A stretch of 64,000 nt of DNA from Saccharophagus degradans 2-40 (GTDB taxonomy: Bacteria; Pseudomonadota; Gammaproteobacteria; Pseudomonadales; Cellvibrionaceae): positions 2,032,501 through 2,096,500 of the forward strand of contig NC_007912.1 of NCBI RefSeq assembly GCF_000013665.1, read 5' to 3'. Under the pieces are notes generated by a model. The model was given only the letters and a program-made list of their open reading frames with translations. It had not been told where the DNA came from and did not search any database. Position 1 is the stretch's first letter, and every line of letters starts with the position of its first letter. Below, piece by piece: positions 1 through 8,265 of this stretch. Both the position numbers and the translations under genes were made by a program.

Positions 1-1714
1 CAAGCCAAGCCCCTTATGGCTGCAAGAAAAGTTGCGCCGCAGCGGTATTCGCTCAATTGATGCAGTCGTAGATGTAACAAACTATGTACTAATCGAGCTT
101 GGCCAGCCCATGCACGCATTTGATTTGGCAAAAATTAACGGCGGCATTAATGTTCGATTGGCAAACGCGAAAGAAGAATTAACTCTGCTTAACGATCAAA
201 AAGTTGAGCTAAAAGAAGATACATTGGTAATTGCCGACGAATCTGGCGCTCTAGCCATGGCAGGCATTATGGGTGGCGAAGCCAGTGCTGTTACCTCTGC
301 AACGCAAGATATCTTCCTAGAAAGCGCATTTTTTGAGCCTATTGCCATTGCTGGCCGTGCGCGTTCGTATGGTTTGCATACAGACTCATCTCACCGTTTT
401 GAGCGCGGCGTAGATTACAACGGAGCGCAAGCGGCAATTGAGCGTGCTACCGCCTTATTGTTGGAAATAGTAGGTGGTCAAGCTGGCCCAGTAATTGTTG
501 CTGAATCCCAACAAGATCTTCCTTCTGTAAGTAACGTGAACTTATCTAAAGCGCGCATTGAGTCTGGCTTAGGTTTTGCCATACCCGATGTAGAAGTTGA
601 AGATATTCTTACGCGTTTAGGCTTAAAGCTGGTAGAAAGGAACGAAAGCGGCTGGACCTTTGCCGTGCCTAGCTATCGCTTTGACGTAGCAATTGAGGCC
701 GACTTGCTCGAAGAGCTGGCTCGTATATACGGCTACAACAACTTGCCGACTACCACCGTACGTATTCCTGCTCAGTTGCCATCTAAAACAGAAACGGTAA
801 CGAAGCTCGATCGCATTAAGGATCATCTGGCTAGCAGGGGTTACCGAGAGGTGATCACCTATAGCTTTGTCGACCCTGCGCTGCAGAACTTGATTAACGG
901 CGAGCAGGCTAATGTCCCCATTATCAACCCAATTAGCAGTGATATGGGCATAATGCGAACCAGTTTGCTGCCTGGGCTGCTTAACACGCTATCCAAAAAC
1001 GTAAAACGCCAAGTACAGCGCGTTCGTATCTTTGAAAGTGGGTTAACCTTTGTGGCTCCAGAGGGTATGGATTCTCAAACGCTCGAAGGCTTAACGCAGC
1101 CCTCTATGTTTGCAGGCTTAATTTACGGTGCGCGAGCGCCCGTGGGTTGGCATGCAGATAAAGACGATGTCGATTTTTACGATATTAAGGGCGATTTAGA
1201 GTCATTGCTGGCCTTTACTGGTCAAGCGGTAACGTTTGAATCGGCGGAGGTGAAAGCACTTCACCCTGGCCAAACGGCCAAGGTTAAACTCGCTGGCACA
1301 GAAATAGGGTATATTGGCGCACTTCACCCAGAAGTGGCCAAACAGCTTGATTTACCTAAAGCGGCATATGTGTTTGAAGTGAGTCTAGATGCTATTAAGC
1401 AAGCTAAGGTGCCAGCTTTCACAGCGTTGTCGAGATACCCAGAAGTTGCCCGTGATATAGCTATACTTGTTGATAAGGGCGTCAATGGTGCGGCGTTAGA
1501 GGCAGAAATTCGTTCAGTTGCGGGGGATTACCTCAAAAACTTAAAGATCTTTGACGTATATAGCGGCAAAGGTATTGATCCACAACGAAAAAGTATTGCT
1601 TTTAACTTGATTTTTCAGCACCCTTCACGCACTCTAACTGAAGATGAGATTAGTGCTCCAATGGCTGAAATAGTCAAAAAACTGGAGCAGTCGTTTAACG
1701 CACAACTTAGGTAG
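1..1714 (+). CDS. pheT: Phenylalanine-tRNA ligase beta subunit (5' end outside window)
   Basis: The reading frame is already open at base 2 and runs to TAG at 1712-1714, giving about 571 visible residues. The usual length is near 795, so roughly the first 220 residues (EMAP-like tRNA-binding part) lie upstream. The visible part starts in the B3/B4 editing region ([16 protein letters not shown]), continues through B5 and the catalytic-like core, and ends with an FDX-ACB anticodon-binding domain ([12 protein letters not shown], then FDVYSGKGI). It forms the alpha2-beta2 PheRS with PheS and edits mischarged Tyr. It sits 4 bases before ihfA, the standard gammaproteobacterial operon. Confidence 0.97.
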   Translation, partial: KPSPLWLQEKLRRSGIRSIDAVVDVTNYVLIELGQPMHAFDLAKINGGINVRLANAKEELTLLNDQKVELKEDTLVIADESGALAMAGIMGGEASAVTSATQDIFLESAFFEPIAIAGRARSYGLHTDSSHRFERGVDYNGAQAAIERATALLLEIVGGQAGPVIVAESQQDLPSVSNVNLSKARIESGLGFAIPDVEVEDILTRLGLKLVERNESGWTFAVPSYRFDVAIEADLLEELARIYGYNNLPTTTVRIPAQLPSKTETVTKLDRIKDHLASRGYREVITYSFVDPALQNLINGEQANVPIINPISSDMGIMRTSLLPGLLNTLSKNVKRQVQRVRIFESGLTFVAPEGMDSQTLEGLTQPSMFAGLIYGARAPVGWHADKDDVDFYDIKGDLESLLAFTGQAVTFESAEVKALHPGQTAKVKLAGTEIGYIGALHPEVAKQLDLPKAAYVFEVSLDAIKQAKVPAFTALSRYPEVARDIAILVDKGVNGAALEAEIRSVAGDYLKNLKIFDVYSGKGIDPQRKSIAFNLIFQHPSRTLTEDEISAPMAEIVKKLEQSFNAQLR

Positions 1715-1718
1715 CGCA

Positions 1719-2024
1719 ATGTCGACATCGCTGACTAAGGCGGATTTGGCCGAAAAATTATACGAAGAGTTGGGCTTTAATAAGCGCGAAGCGAAAGAAC
1801 TCGTGGAGCACTTTTTTGAAGAAATACGCAACTCTTTGGAAGATAACGAACAGGTCAAACTCTCGGGCTTTGGTAACTTCGATTTAAGAGATAAAAAACA
1901 GCGTCCAGGGCGAAACCCCAAAACGGGCGAAGAAATCCCTATTACAGCCAGAAGGGTGGTAACATTCCGCCCTGGTCAAAAGTTGAAGGCTCGAGTAGAA
2001 GCATATGCTGGAACCAAGTCATAA
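1719..2024 (+). CDS. ihfA: Integration host factor subunit alpha
   Basis: This encodes 101 residues, the normal length for IHF alpha. The DNA-binding arm shows the family signature [23 protein letters not shown], whose Pro in RNPKTG intercalates into DNA and bends it. It pairs with IHF beta in nucleoid organisation, recombination and sigma-54 promoter activation. Its position directly after pheT separates it from the HU gene at 39731. The last 20 bases overlap the start of the following MerR gene, so the two are probably translationally coupled. Confidence 0.96.
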   Translation: MSTSLTKADLAEKLYEELGFNKREAKELVEHFFEEIRNSLEDNEQVKLSGFGNFDLRDKKQRPGRNPKTGEEIPITARRVVTFRPGQKLKARVEAYAGTKS

Positions 2025-2361
2025 CGACGAACTTCCTGAAATACCCGGTAAGCGATACTTCACCATAGGTGAGGTTAGCGAACTGTGCGCGGTTAAGCCG
2101 CATGTACTCAGGTACTGGGAGCAGGAATTCCCACAGCTAAAGCCGGTCAAACGGCGTGGCAACCGACGTTACTACCAACGTCAAGATGTACTTACCATTC
2201 GTCAAATTCGTGCGCTGCTGTACGATCAGGGCTTTACCATTGGCGGTGCGCGTCTCCAAATGACCGACGAAGGTGGCAAAGCCGATGAGCAGCCAACCAA
2301 CGAGTTAGTACAAGATATAATCAAAGAATTAGAAGAGGTTTTAGCCGTACTTAAAACCTAA
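2005..2361 (+). CDS. MerR family transcriptional regulator
   Basis: The product has 118 residues. Residues about 17-85 form a MerR-type winged helix: [10 protein letters not shown], then a helix-turn-helix with [18 protein letters not shown] and the wing RRGNRRYY. A short helical C-terminus ([18 protein letters not shown]) should dimerise; there is no effector domain and no cysteine cluster typical of metal sensors. Start ATG at 2005 lies inside ihfA. The ihfA-merR arrangement is common in Pseudomonas relatives, where the regulator is uncharacterised. Target unknown. Confidence 0.9.
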   Translation: MLEPSHNDELPEIPGKRYFTIGEVSELCAVKPHVLRYWEQEFPQLKPVKRRGNRRYYQRQDVLTIRQIRALLYDQGFTIGGARLQMTDEGGKADEQPTNELVQDIIKELEEVLAVLKT

Positions 2362-2440
2362 ATTCAATGCTTGCATTTCACGTCTCAATCCGTATGATTG
2401 GCGCCTCTTTCGCAGGCACACGTGCCCAAAGCAAAGAAAT

Positions 2441-2517
2441 CGGAGTGTAGCGCAGCCTGGTAGCGCACCACACTGGGGGTGTGGTGGTCGTCGGTTCAAA
2501 TCCGGCCACTCCGACCA
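2441..2517 (+). tRNA. tRNA-Pro (anticodon GGG)
   Basis: A 77-nt cloverleaf: acceptor CGGAGTG pairs with CACTCCG, followed by ACCA encoded in the gene. The anticodon stem CCACA/TGTGG encloses loop C-T-GGG-G-G, so the anticodon is GGG at 2475-2477. The T-loop TTCAAAT is present. It follows the pheT-ihfA-merR operon by 79 bases, an arrangement also common in pseudomonads. No strong T-run terminator is visible downstream. Confidence 0.97.
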
Positions 2518-2733
2518 ATTTTCCCCTTTAAAATCATAAGCTTACGTGACTTTGGTGGGCCACACCAAAAAAGTATTTCCTATTTTTTCTGTATTTTCCG
2601 TAATGAGAGTACAATTCATCCTTCGCTTTTGTAGCTTTCTATAACTTTAAATATCTTCATGTTTCGCGAATAAGCATCTTCGTCGATGCTGCTGTTTGCG
2701 TCGGAAGGGCTTTTATCTAGGTTTAACTCGAGT

Positions 2734-2994
2734 TTAGACCTCCCGGAATTCACCTTCCATAAATAATTGTGATGCTTTTGGTTTATCGGGCCAGCGTACG
2801 CGAAGTTGGTTGTTGAGCTTGCCTATATCGATGTGAGCCACAATTTCGCCACCGTTATGCAGGCTCCATTGGCCGTCCTTGAATTCCATAAACTCTAGCA
2901 TGCCTGCACCTTCTCTATATTGGATTGCAACAAAGTACATTCCATCTAGCTCGGGGGGCTGGTAATCCCAATCAAGTATTATTTCTGCTTTCAT
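2734..2994 (-). CDS. Small hypothetical protein (86 aa)
   Basis: I do not recognise this protein. It is acidic and aromatic-rich with no Cys, no signal peptide and no membrane segment; the pattern MKAEIILDWDYQPPELDGMYFVAIQYREG suggests a small beta-rich fold. It starts 5 bases after the stop of the 67-residue gene at 3000-3203, so both are probably one transcript. The RBS is weak (GAGG about 14 bases before ATG). It lies next to a decayed toxin/partner pair, so it belongs to an accessory patch. Its reality rests on codon pattern and gene spacing only. Confidence 0.5.
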   Translation of the reverse strand: MKAEIILDWDYQPPELDGMYFVAIQYREGAGMLEFMEFKDGQWSLHNGGEIVAHIDIGKLNNQLRVRWPDKPKASQLFMEGEFREV

Positions 2995-2999
2995 TATGG

Positions 3000-3203
3000 C
3001 TAAAACCTCGCTCTAACACGCTCTATAATTTCAGCTAGGCAGAGTAGATGATGGCGCTGATAAATCTGGTGTGCACTTTTCGAAAAACCATGGCCGTACA
3101 ACAATTCCGGCTGCCAATCCAATTGGGTACATAACTCGCCGAGGCTTCGTTTTAGCGTGTTATTGATGTTTGTTAATACTAATTCGATGCTAGAAAATAG
3201 CAT
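3000..3203 (-). CDS. Small hypothetical protein (67 aa)
   Basis: I do not recognise this protein. It looks mostly alpha-helical (LVLTNINNTLKRSLGELCTQLDW and HQIYQRHHLLCLAEIIERVRARF) and basic, with no membrane segment. It precedes the 86-residue gene by 5 bases on the same strand. No clear Shine-Dalgarno sequence is visible before its ATG. The stretch immediately upstream holds two inverted repeats (3205-3229 and 3233-3254), so it may be the remnant of a longer gene. It could equally be a chance frame. Confidence 0.4.
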   Translation of the reverse strand: MLFSSIELVLTNINNTLKRSLGELCTQLDWQPELLYGHGFSKSAHQIYQRHHLLCLAEIIERVRARF

Positions 3204-3232
3204 TTCGCAAGAGGTAGGAAAGTTTCCTTGCG

Positions 3233-3254
3233 AGGTCTAGCGTTAGCTAGACCT
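3233..3254. repeat. Perfect inverted repeat between small genes
   Basis: Arms AGGTCTAGC and GCTAGACCT (9 bp each) flank a 4-base spacer GTTA. It overlaps the last codon of the broken partner gene and lacks a following T-run on either strand, so it is not a good intrinsic terminator. A looser related palindrome begins AGGTTTAA and ends TTTAGACCT at 2719-2741, at the other end of the small-gene pair. Confidence 0.6.
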
Positions 3255-3486
3255 AAAAAGTTTGGCGGGAAAAGCTTGTTATTCCCTTGCCGTATTGTGT
3301 AGTTGCTTTTTCTTTTAGTGGTTTAAGCAGCAACCGGACTTCTATAAGATCATTTTCAACTTCAGCAATTTCATCTTCGTCTGTGGAGGTGTCTCAGACC
3401 TGTGCCATTCTAGCTTCCATTTCTGTGAGCGCTTCTAGCACAAATTTAAATTCCGATTCTGCGAGGTCTAGAGTGAATCGACTCAT
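3253..3486 (-). pseudogene. Broken partner (immunity/antitoxin-like) of Tse2-type toxin remnant
   Basis: ATG at 3486 has an RBS (GAAGG) and overlaps the TGA of the upstream toxin remnant as ATGA, a typical coupled pair. The frame reads 30 residues (MSRFTLDLAESEFKFVLEAL...ARMAQV), hits TGA at 3396-3394, then continues in the same frame for 46 more residues (DTSTDEDEIAEVENDLIEVRL...) to TAG at 3255-3253. The total of 77 codons plus stop is exactly in frame, so one substitution explains the break. The product would be acidic, helical and soluble, as expected for an antitoxin or immunity protein. That role is inferred from position only. Confidence 0.55.
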
Positions 3487-3835
3487 ACTTTGATACCTTC
3501 TTTTTTAAACACTCTTGTTGCCTTAAGAGCCATCTCCTCTAGCAAGCCTTTATATTTAACCACCGGCATGTTTTGAGTTGGGCATATACAGTAATGCTGT
3601 GGTTTATCTAGCACAAGTTTTAGGCCGTTTGGCGGTCTAGTGTTTGGCGGAAAACGCTATACCCAGCCGGTCATGGGGGATTGGTTGATCCCTTGCCATT
3701 GGCAATAATGACAATTATGCCATTAATTTCAGTCACATTTATTTCCCTTGCGCGTACATGTGAAAGTTTTGGCGAGCTGGTGTTTCCTAGTCTGAAGAGC
3801 TCTTCTGGTGCTAAGTAAAAGTCGTTCGGATACAT
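3483..3835 (-). pseudogene. Decayed Tse2-like ADP-ribosyltransferase toxin gene
   Basis: ATG at 3835 follows an AAGGA site. The first frame encodes MYPNDFYLAPEELFRLGN...INGIIVIIANGKGSTNPP and ends at TGA near 3671. A shifted frame resumes as MTGWV, a TAG, then RFPPNTRPPNGLKLVLDKPQHYC...KKEGIKV to TGA at 3485-3483. The span of 353 bases is not a multiple of three, matching one indel plus one nonsense change in a gene of about 117 codons. The C-terminal pattern HYxIxP...MP...Y..LL resembles, from memory, the Tse2 toxin C-terminus (HYTIMPAKPM). The family call is tentative; the decay is seen directly. Confidence 0.5.
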
Positions 3836-4308
3836 ACCTGTTTCCTTGTTAAATGATATTTAGTTCTTGTAGCGTGCACTTATCTGTTAGCGAAGGCGAG
3901 GTTATAGTAATACGAGGGCGTTTAAGGGGGGGGCTCGCAGAACTTACTTATGCGCATGTGGTAAGCGATATTTTGTCGTTTAAGTTTGCTTAAGCGAGCT
4001 TGCAGGTGAATTAGTGGGCTACGAGGCTGGCGAAATTCGGAAATAGAGTTACGTATACCTAATGTTGGCACTGTATTAGGCATTGGGCCAATTTCTGTCG
4101 CTTCACCGCTACTTTTGTCATATTTACCCGCTATAAGGTGCCCATAAAAATTTTGTGAACAAGTTCTACTTGCACCTTGCGAGGTAGAGTTGCATCATTG
4201 TTACATTTTTGGGGCAGGGTCGGTTGTATTGAGCTTTATATGGGATATGGGCTTATGGGGCAATTGATACCATGGTAAGTAAAATAATTAAAACATTGGG
4301 GTAGGGAA
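3836..4308. other. Non-coding gap before cytochrome cluster
   Basis: This 473-base stretch has no open frame that I can support. It contains the RBS of the toxin remnant at its left edge and the probable promoter and leader of the cytochrome gene at its right. A short motif TTGCGAGGTAGAG at 4178-4190 resembles TTGCGAGGTCTAG at 3228-3240 and TGCGAGGTCTAG at 3460-3471. Confidence 0.5.
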
Positions 4309-6456
4309 ATGATTATTCGCGCCATTAAGGGTTTGGCTAAATCTATAAAGAATAAAAAGCGAACAATAATTCGCAGTATTGTCGCGGTTTGGTTGGTGTT
4401 ATTCATTGCTTTACTGGGCGGTAAGGCATATCAGCACTTAGATCAACACGAGTCTCGGGGCGCCATTGCCGTAGAAAATGGCCATTTTGGTGAAAGTTAC
4501 CCCACACCTATTTATTTAGATCAAGGCTGGGATCGCTCAGATAGCCTTTGGTTTTACAATACCACGCAGGGCTCGGCGTTATTGCCATACGACTTCTTTT
4601 TAGAGTTAGAGTTACCAGCAGTGGAATCAACAGAAAAACTGCGCGATATAGCGACAATAGATAAGTATCGCTATTTACCTCAGGATGAATCTTTCTTTAA
4701 CCCCGATGGTTTACCTCTAGGCTTTGTAAAAGACACCTACAAAGGTGACGATTACGTAGGCTACACCTGTGCTGCGTGCCACACAGGCCAAGTTAACTAT
4801 ACCGACGAGAAAACCAACAAGCGCTACGCGATTCGCATCGATGGCGGCCCAGCTATGGCCGATATGGTTGGTTTTTTAATGGAATTGGAAGCATCTATGG
4901 ACGCAACGCTTAAGAATACAACTAAGCTCGACCGCTTCGTTGATAATGTACTTAAGCGCAACAATGGTTATTCCGACCGCGATGACGTAATTAAAGATTT
5001 AGAAAAGTGGACCTTAACCATGAAGCAGTACAACATGGTTAACGAGTCGGATGTAGAGTACGGCTACGCGCGACTGGATGCATTTGGGCGCATATTTAAC
5101 CGTGTTTTACAGCATGTGTTAAACAAAGAGCAAGCGAAGCGAGCCTTGTTATTGGCGCATGATGAAAACGGCGATCGAATTTTAACCGAGGCTGAGGTTG
5201 AGCTGGTATTAAAAGATATTACCGACCCCACGGTAATTGGTAACGAGCAATTTGCATTGGTGTTGCGCAACTTAATGTCTACCGAGCCTGGCTACCCAGG
5301 GTTGACTAAAGATGAGCTTACTATTTTAAAAGATGTGTTCTTCAATATACCTAACGCACCTGTTAGCTACCCGTTTATGTGGGACATTACTCATTCCGAT
5401 TATGTACAGTGGAATGGTTTAGCGAATAACGCATCGGTTGGGCCATTAGGTCGTAACGTGGGTGAAGTGATTGGTGTATTTGGTATTCTCGATTGGAAAG
5501 CCAAAGACCCGGGTTTTAGTATTTCGGCTAAGTTATCTGGCCAGAGCAAAAACAAACCTCAGATTGACTTTCAATCTTCTATTCGCCATACCAATTTGCG
5601 TCGTTTAGAAAATCAATTGAAAACGTTGAAGTCACCTGAGTGGCCGGTTGAAATTTTTGGCGAGTTGGATGAAAAAAAGGTTAAGCGTGGCGAATTAATT
5701 TACGCCGAGTATTGCCAGTCTTGTCACGAAATTATTGATAGAAATAATTGGGACCGTATTGTTATTGCCAATATGTCTAACCTCGATAGCGTAGGTACAG
5801 ACCGTAAAATGGCCGAGAACAGTGTTAACTACACGGGTAAATCGGGTAACTTTAAGTACACTTATCAAGCTACCGATGCGGGTACCATAGTGCTTGGTGA
5901 AGAAGCGCCGGTAGCGGCGTTACTGACTGCAGCTACTAAAGGTGTAGTGGGTACACCAGAGGCCGACAAGTTATTTATTCGCCGTTGGTTAGATTGGTTG
6001 TATAACTTAGCTAGCTCATTTTTTGAAAATGAAATTAAAGCAAGCGTAAAAGCTGGAGACTACTTCCCAGATACAACCGGTAAGCCTTATGATTCATTGC
6101 TTGCATATAAGGCGCGCTCTTTGAATGGTATTTGGGCTACCGCACCCTACTTACATAATGGCTCGGTACCTAGCTTGTACGATTTGCTGTTGCCGGCAAA
6201 GTGCGACCCGGAAAATGGTGTTATGGAATGTAGACCAGCAACATTTGAAGTGGGCAGCCGAGAATTTGATAAAGTAAAAGTGGGTTTAAAATATGAAGGC
6301 TACGGCGGTACCGTATTTGATACCAGTGTTGAGGGTAACTTCAATACTGGCCACGAATATGCCGCGGGTAATACTGCACTGCCTAATGGCGAGGAGCTTA
6401 AGCCGTTGAATAAACAGCAGCGTTACGACTTGTTAGAATTTATGAAAACACTTTAA
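4309..6456 (+). CDS. RoxA/MauG-like di-heme cytochrome c with EF-hand insert (715 aa)
   Basis: A single N-terminal membrane segment (about residues 22-38, after a basic patch) directs it to the periplasm as a signal anchor. Two c-type heme sites are visible: C154-AA-C157-H158 and C469-QS-C472-H473. Residues 285-296 (DENGDRILTEAE) form a canonical EF-hand loop, lacking from the shorter paralogue downstream. The motif APYLHNGSVPSLYDLLLP near residue 620 is typical of the di-heme peroxidase/MauG superfamily and of rubber oxygenase RoxA-like proteins. Substrate unknown: peroxidase, oxygenase or protein-modifying enzyme are all possible. GGGGTAGGGAAATG provides the start context. Confidence 0.85.
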   Translation: MIIRAIKGLAKSIKNKKRTIIRSIVAVWLVLFIALLGGKAYQHLDQHESRGAIAVENGHFGESYPTPIYLDQGWDRSDSLWFYNTTQGSALLPYDFFLELELPAVESTEKLRDIATIDKYRYLPQDESFFNPDGLPLGFVKDTYKGDDYVGYTCAACHTGQVNYTDEKTNKRYAIRIDGGPAMADMVGFLMELEASMDATLKNTTKLDRFVDNVLKRNNGYSDRDDVIKDLEKWTLTMKQYNMVNESDVEYGYARLDAFGRIFNRVLQHVLNKEQAKRALLLAHDENGDRILTEAEVELVLKDITDPTVIGNEQFALVLRNLMSTEPGYPGLTKDELTILKDVFFNIPNAPVSYPFMWDITHSDYVQWNGLANNASVGPLGRNVGEVIGVFGILDWKAKDPGFSISAKLSGQSKNKPQIDFQSSIRHTNLRRLENQLKTLKSPEWPVEIFGELDEKKVKRGELIYAEYCQSCHEIIDRNNWDRIVIANMSNLDSVGTDRKMAENSVNYTGKSGNFKYTYQATDAGTIVLGEEAPVAALLTAATKGVVGTPEADKLFIRRWLDWLYNLASSFFENEIKASVKAGDYFPDTTGKPYDSLLAYKARSLNGIWATAPYLHNGSVPSLYDLLLPAKCDPENGVMECRPATFEVGSREFDKVKVGLKYEGYGGTVFDTSVEGNFNTGHEYAAGNTALPNGEELKPLNKQQRYDLLEFMKTL

Positions 6457-6478
6457 TAGTTTTGAGTTAGTTGATTTG

Positions 6479-6516
6479 AAACGGGCGAGTAGCACTTAGT
6501 GGTACTTGCCCGTTTT
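6479..6516 (+). terminator. Hairpin between the two cytochrome genes
   Basis: AAACGGGCGAGTAGCAC pairs with GTGGTACTTGCCCGTTT (one G-T wobble and one G-G mismatch) around loop TTA, followed by TTTTCG. It lies between the two paralogous genes and may attenuate or end the first transcript. Confidence 0.6.
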
Positions 6517-6527
6517 CGTAAAGGGAA

Positions 6528-8189
6528 ATGAATATGTCTAAGAAGCGTCAGGTAATTATTGGGCTTGCGGTAGTGGGAGCTTTGTATGTAGGTTATGCCA
6601 TTCTTGGCAAGAATCCACAGCAAGAACAGTTTGATAAAGTTGGGCTAAGTAAAGATGTTGTACGGCTCGACCAAAATTGGAGCGAAGATATTCGTCAACA
6701 GTTTAACTTTACTACTTTCGGCTCGAGGCTGATGCCCTACGAGTGGTTTTTGAATATAGAAGTGGAAGGTAGTGAGCAAAAACTACGTAGCGATGAAGTG
6801 CTAGGGCATTTGGGGTTTATTTTGCAAGATACCGCTCGCAATAACCCAGAAGGTTTGCCTGTAGGTTTTGCGGTAGATGATCGCGAAGAGACTAAATGGG
6901 TAGGGCTTACTTGTGCTGCTTGTCACGCGGGTGAAATTACCTATCAAGACCAAAAAATATATATTGATGGCGGCCCAGGGTTAATGGATTTTACTGGGTT
7001 TGAGCAAACTGTGTACGGCGCTTTAAAGTCTACTTACGAAGATGCAGCGAAGTTTGATCGATTCGCTGCGGCGCTTAAGCAAAGCTCGCCAGAAGATAAA
7101 ACCGAATTAAAAGAAACATTAAAATCGAGAGTTGATTTTTTTCGCTTAAGGTTAGAAGCAAATGCTACAGAGGTGCCTTATGGTTATGGGCGCGTAGATG
7201 CATTTGGTCAAATCTTTAATGCTATTGCGGTTGAAGCAATGGATATTCCTTCTAACCGCCATGTGCCAGATGGCCCTGTAAGTATTCCTGTGCTGTGGGA
7301 CGCATCGCACTTAGACCTAGTGCAGTGGAATGCATCTGCAGCAAACAGCGAGCCAGGCCCATTAGGGCAAAATGCGACAACCGCACTGGCTGTGTATGGC
7401 CAAATAGATATGCCCGGCTCTAAGTGGTTTGGTTATTCTTCCACCATTGCATTTAGAAATTTGGGATACATTCAAACTAAATTGTATGAGCTCACATCAC
7501 CAGTTTGGCCTGAGCAAATATTGGGTGAAATTGATAAAACCAAAGCAGCCGCAGGCAAAAAGTTGTATGAGCAAAACTGTGCTAGCTGCCATACCGTAAT
7601 AGATAGAGCCGACCCAACTCGTAAGCTTAAGGCTGGTGCCATTCCGCTAGAGCAAATTGGTACTGACCCCAAAATGGTTGAGAATTTTGTGAACGCCAAG
7701 GCTAAAACGGGGCCACTGGAAGGGCGCAAATCCAAATATATTGTTGGGGAGCCATTCCCAGCAGAAGTGGCTACATTCGATATGGTATTGCAGGCCACTT
7801 TAGGTTCTATGATTCGCCATCCTCTGCAGGCTGTATCGGCGGTGTTAAACGAGAAGCGTGACGTGTATACCTCTGAACCATTTTTAAAAGAGAAGGTTTA
7901 TAAGGCTAGGCCGTTGAACGGTATGTGGGCAGCGGCGCCGTATTTACATAACGGCTCTGTACCTACATTGTTCGATTTGCTGTTACCGGCTATAGAGCGC
8001 CCTGTAAGTTTTTATGTGGGGAACAAAGAGCTAGACCCCGTAAAAGTGGGTTTTGTTACCGAGCAGGGTGAGCATTCAAATTTGTTTGATACAACGCTAC
8101 TTGGCAACAGTAATAGCGGTCATGAATTTGGCGCAGCCCTTACAGAGGAAGAGCGCTGGGCGTTGGTAGAATATTTAAAGACGCTGTAA
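6528..8189 (+). CDS. RoxA/MauG-like di-heme cytochrome c (553 aa)
   Basis: This is a paralogue of the preceding gene. A short N-terminal hydrophobic segment (VIIGLAVVGALYVGYAI) gives membrane anchoring or export. Heme sites are C129-AA-C132-H133 and C351-AS-C354-H355. Shared blocks include YIDGGPGLMDFTGFE, the VLWDASHLDLVQWN region and AAPYLHNGSVPTLFDLLLP near the C-terminus. It lacks the EF-hand segment of the 715-residue protein. ATGAATATG gives two possible starts (6528 and 6534); AAAGGG upstream fits either. The function is probably periplasmic oxidation using a high-spin heme; substrate unknown. A tandem duplication followed by divergence is the likely origin. Confidence 0.85.
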   Translation: MNMSKKRQVIIGLAVVGALYVGYAILGKNPQQEQFDKVGLSKDVVRLDQNWSEDIRQQFNFTTFGSRLMPYEWFLNIEVEGSEQKLRSDEVLGHLGFILQDTARNNPEGLPVGFAVDDREETKWVGLTCAACHAGEITYQDQKIYIDGGPGLMDFTGFEQTVYGALKSTYEDAAKFDRFAAALKQSSPEDKTELKETLKSRVDFFRLRLEANATEVPYGYGRVDAFGQIFNAIAVEAMDIPSNRHVPDGPVSIPVLWDASHLDLVQWNASAANSEPGPLGQNATTALAVYGQIDMPGSKWFGYSSTIAFRNLGYIQTKLYELTSPVWPEQILGEIDKTKAAAGKKLYEQNCASCHTVIDRADPTRKLKAGAIPLEQIGTDPKMVENFVNAKAKTGPLEGRKSKYIVGEPFPAEVATFDMVLQATLGSMIRHPLQAVSAVLNEKRDVYTSEPFLKEKVYKARPLNGMWAAAPYLHNGSVPTLFDLLLPAIERPVSFYVGNKELDPVKVGFVTEQGEHSNLFDTTLLGNSNSGHEFGAALTEEERWALVEYLKTL

Positions 8190-8231
8190 TGTTTAAGTTT
8201 TAATATTTAATTTTAAGCTAATCACCAAAGG

Positions 8232-8263
8232 CAAAAGCACTCGAATTCGAGTGCTTTTTTTTT
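8232..8263. terminator. Bidirectional terminator between convergent genes
   Basis: A perfect palindrome AAAAGCACTCG-AATT-CGAGTGCTTTT followed by more T residues (9 in total), flanked by A-run and T-run so it can work on both strands. It separates the cytochrome gene from the convergent anchor-B gene. Confidence 0.9.
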
Positions 8264-8265
8264 GA

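Noticed and set aside
3230-3260. Possible integron attC site at the perfect inverted repeat
   Set aside because: The core pattern GTTRRRY/RYYYAAC is not met (GTTAGCT has C in an R position), and no integrase or cassette array is visible.
3394-3396. TGA as selenocysteine or programmed readthrough
   Set aside because: There is no recognisable SECIS hairpin just after the codon and the neighbouring toxin gene is also broken, so decay is simpler.
3287-3493. 68-codon plus-strand frame rich in Ser
   Set aside because: It is the antisense of the partner pseudogene, which has the RBS and protein-like composition.
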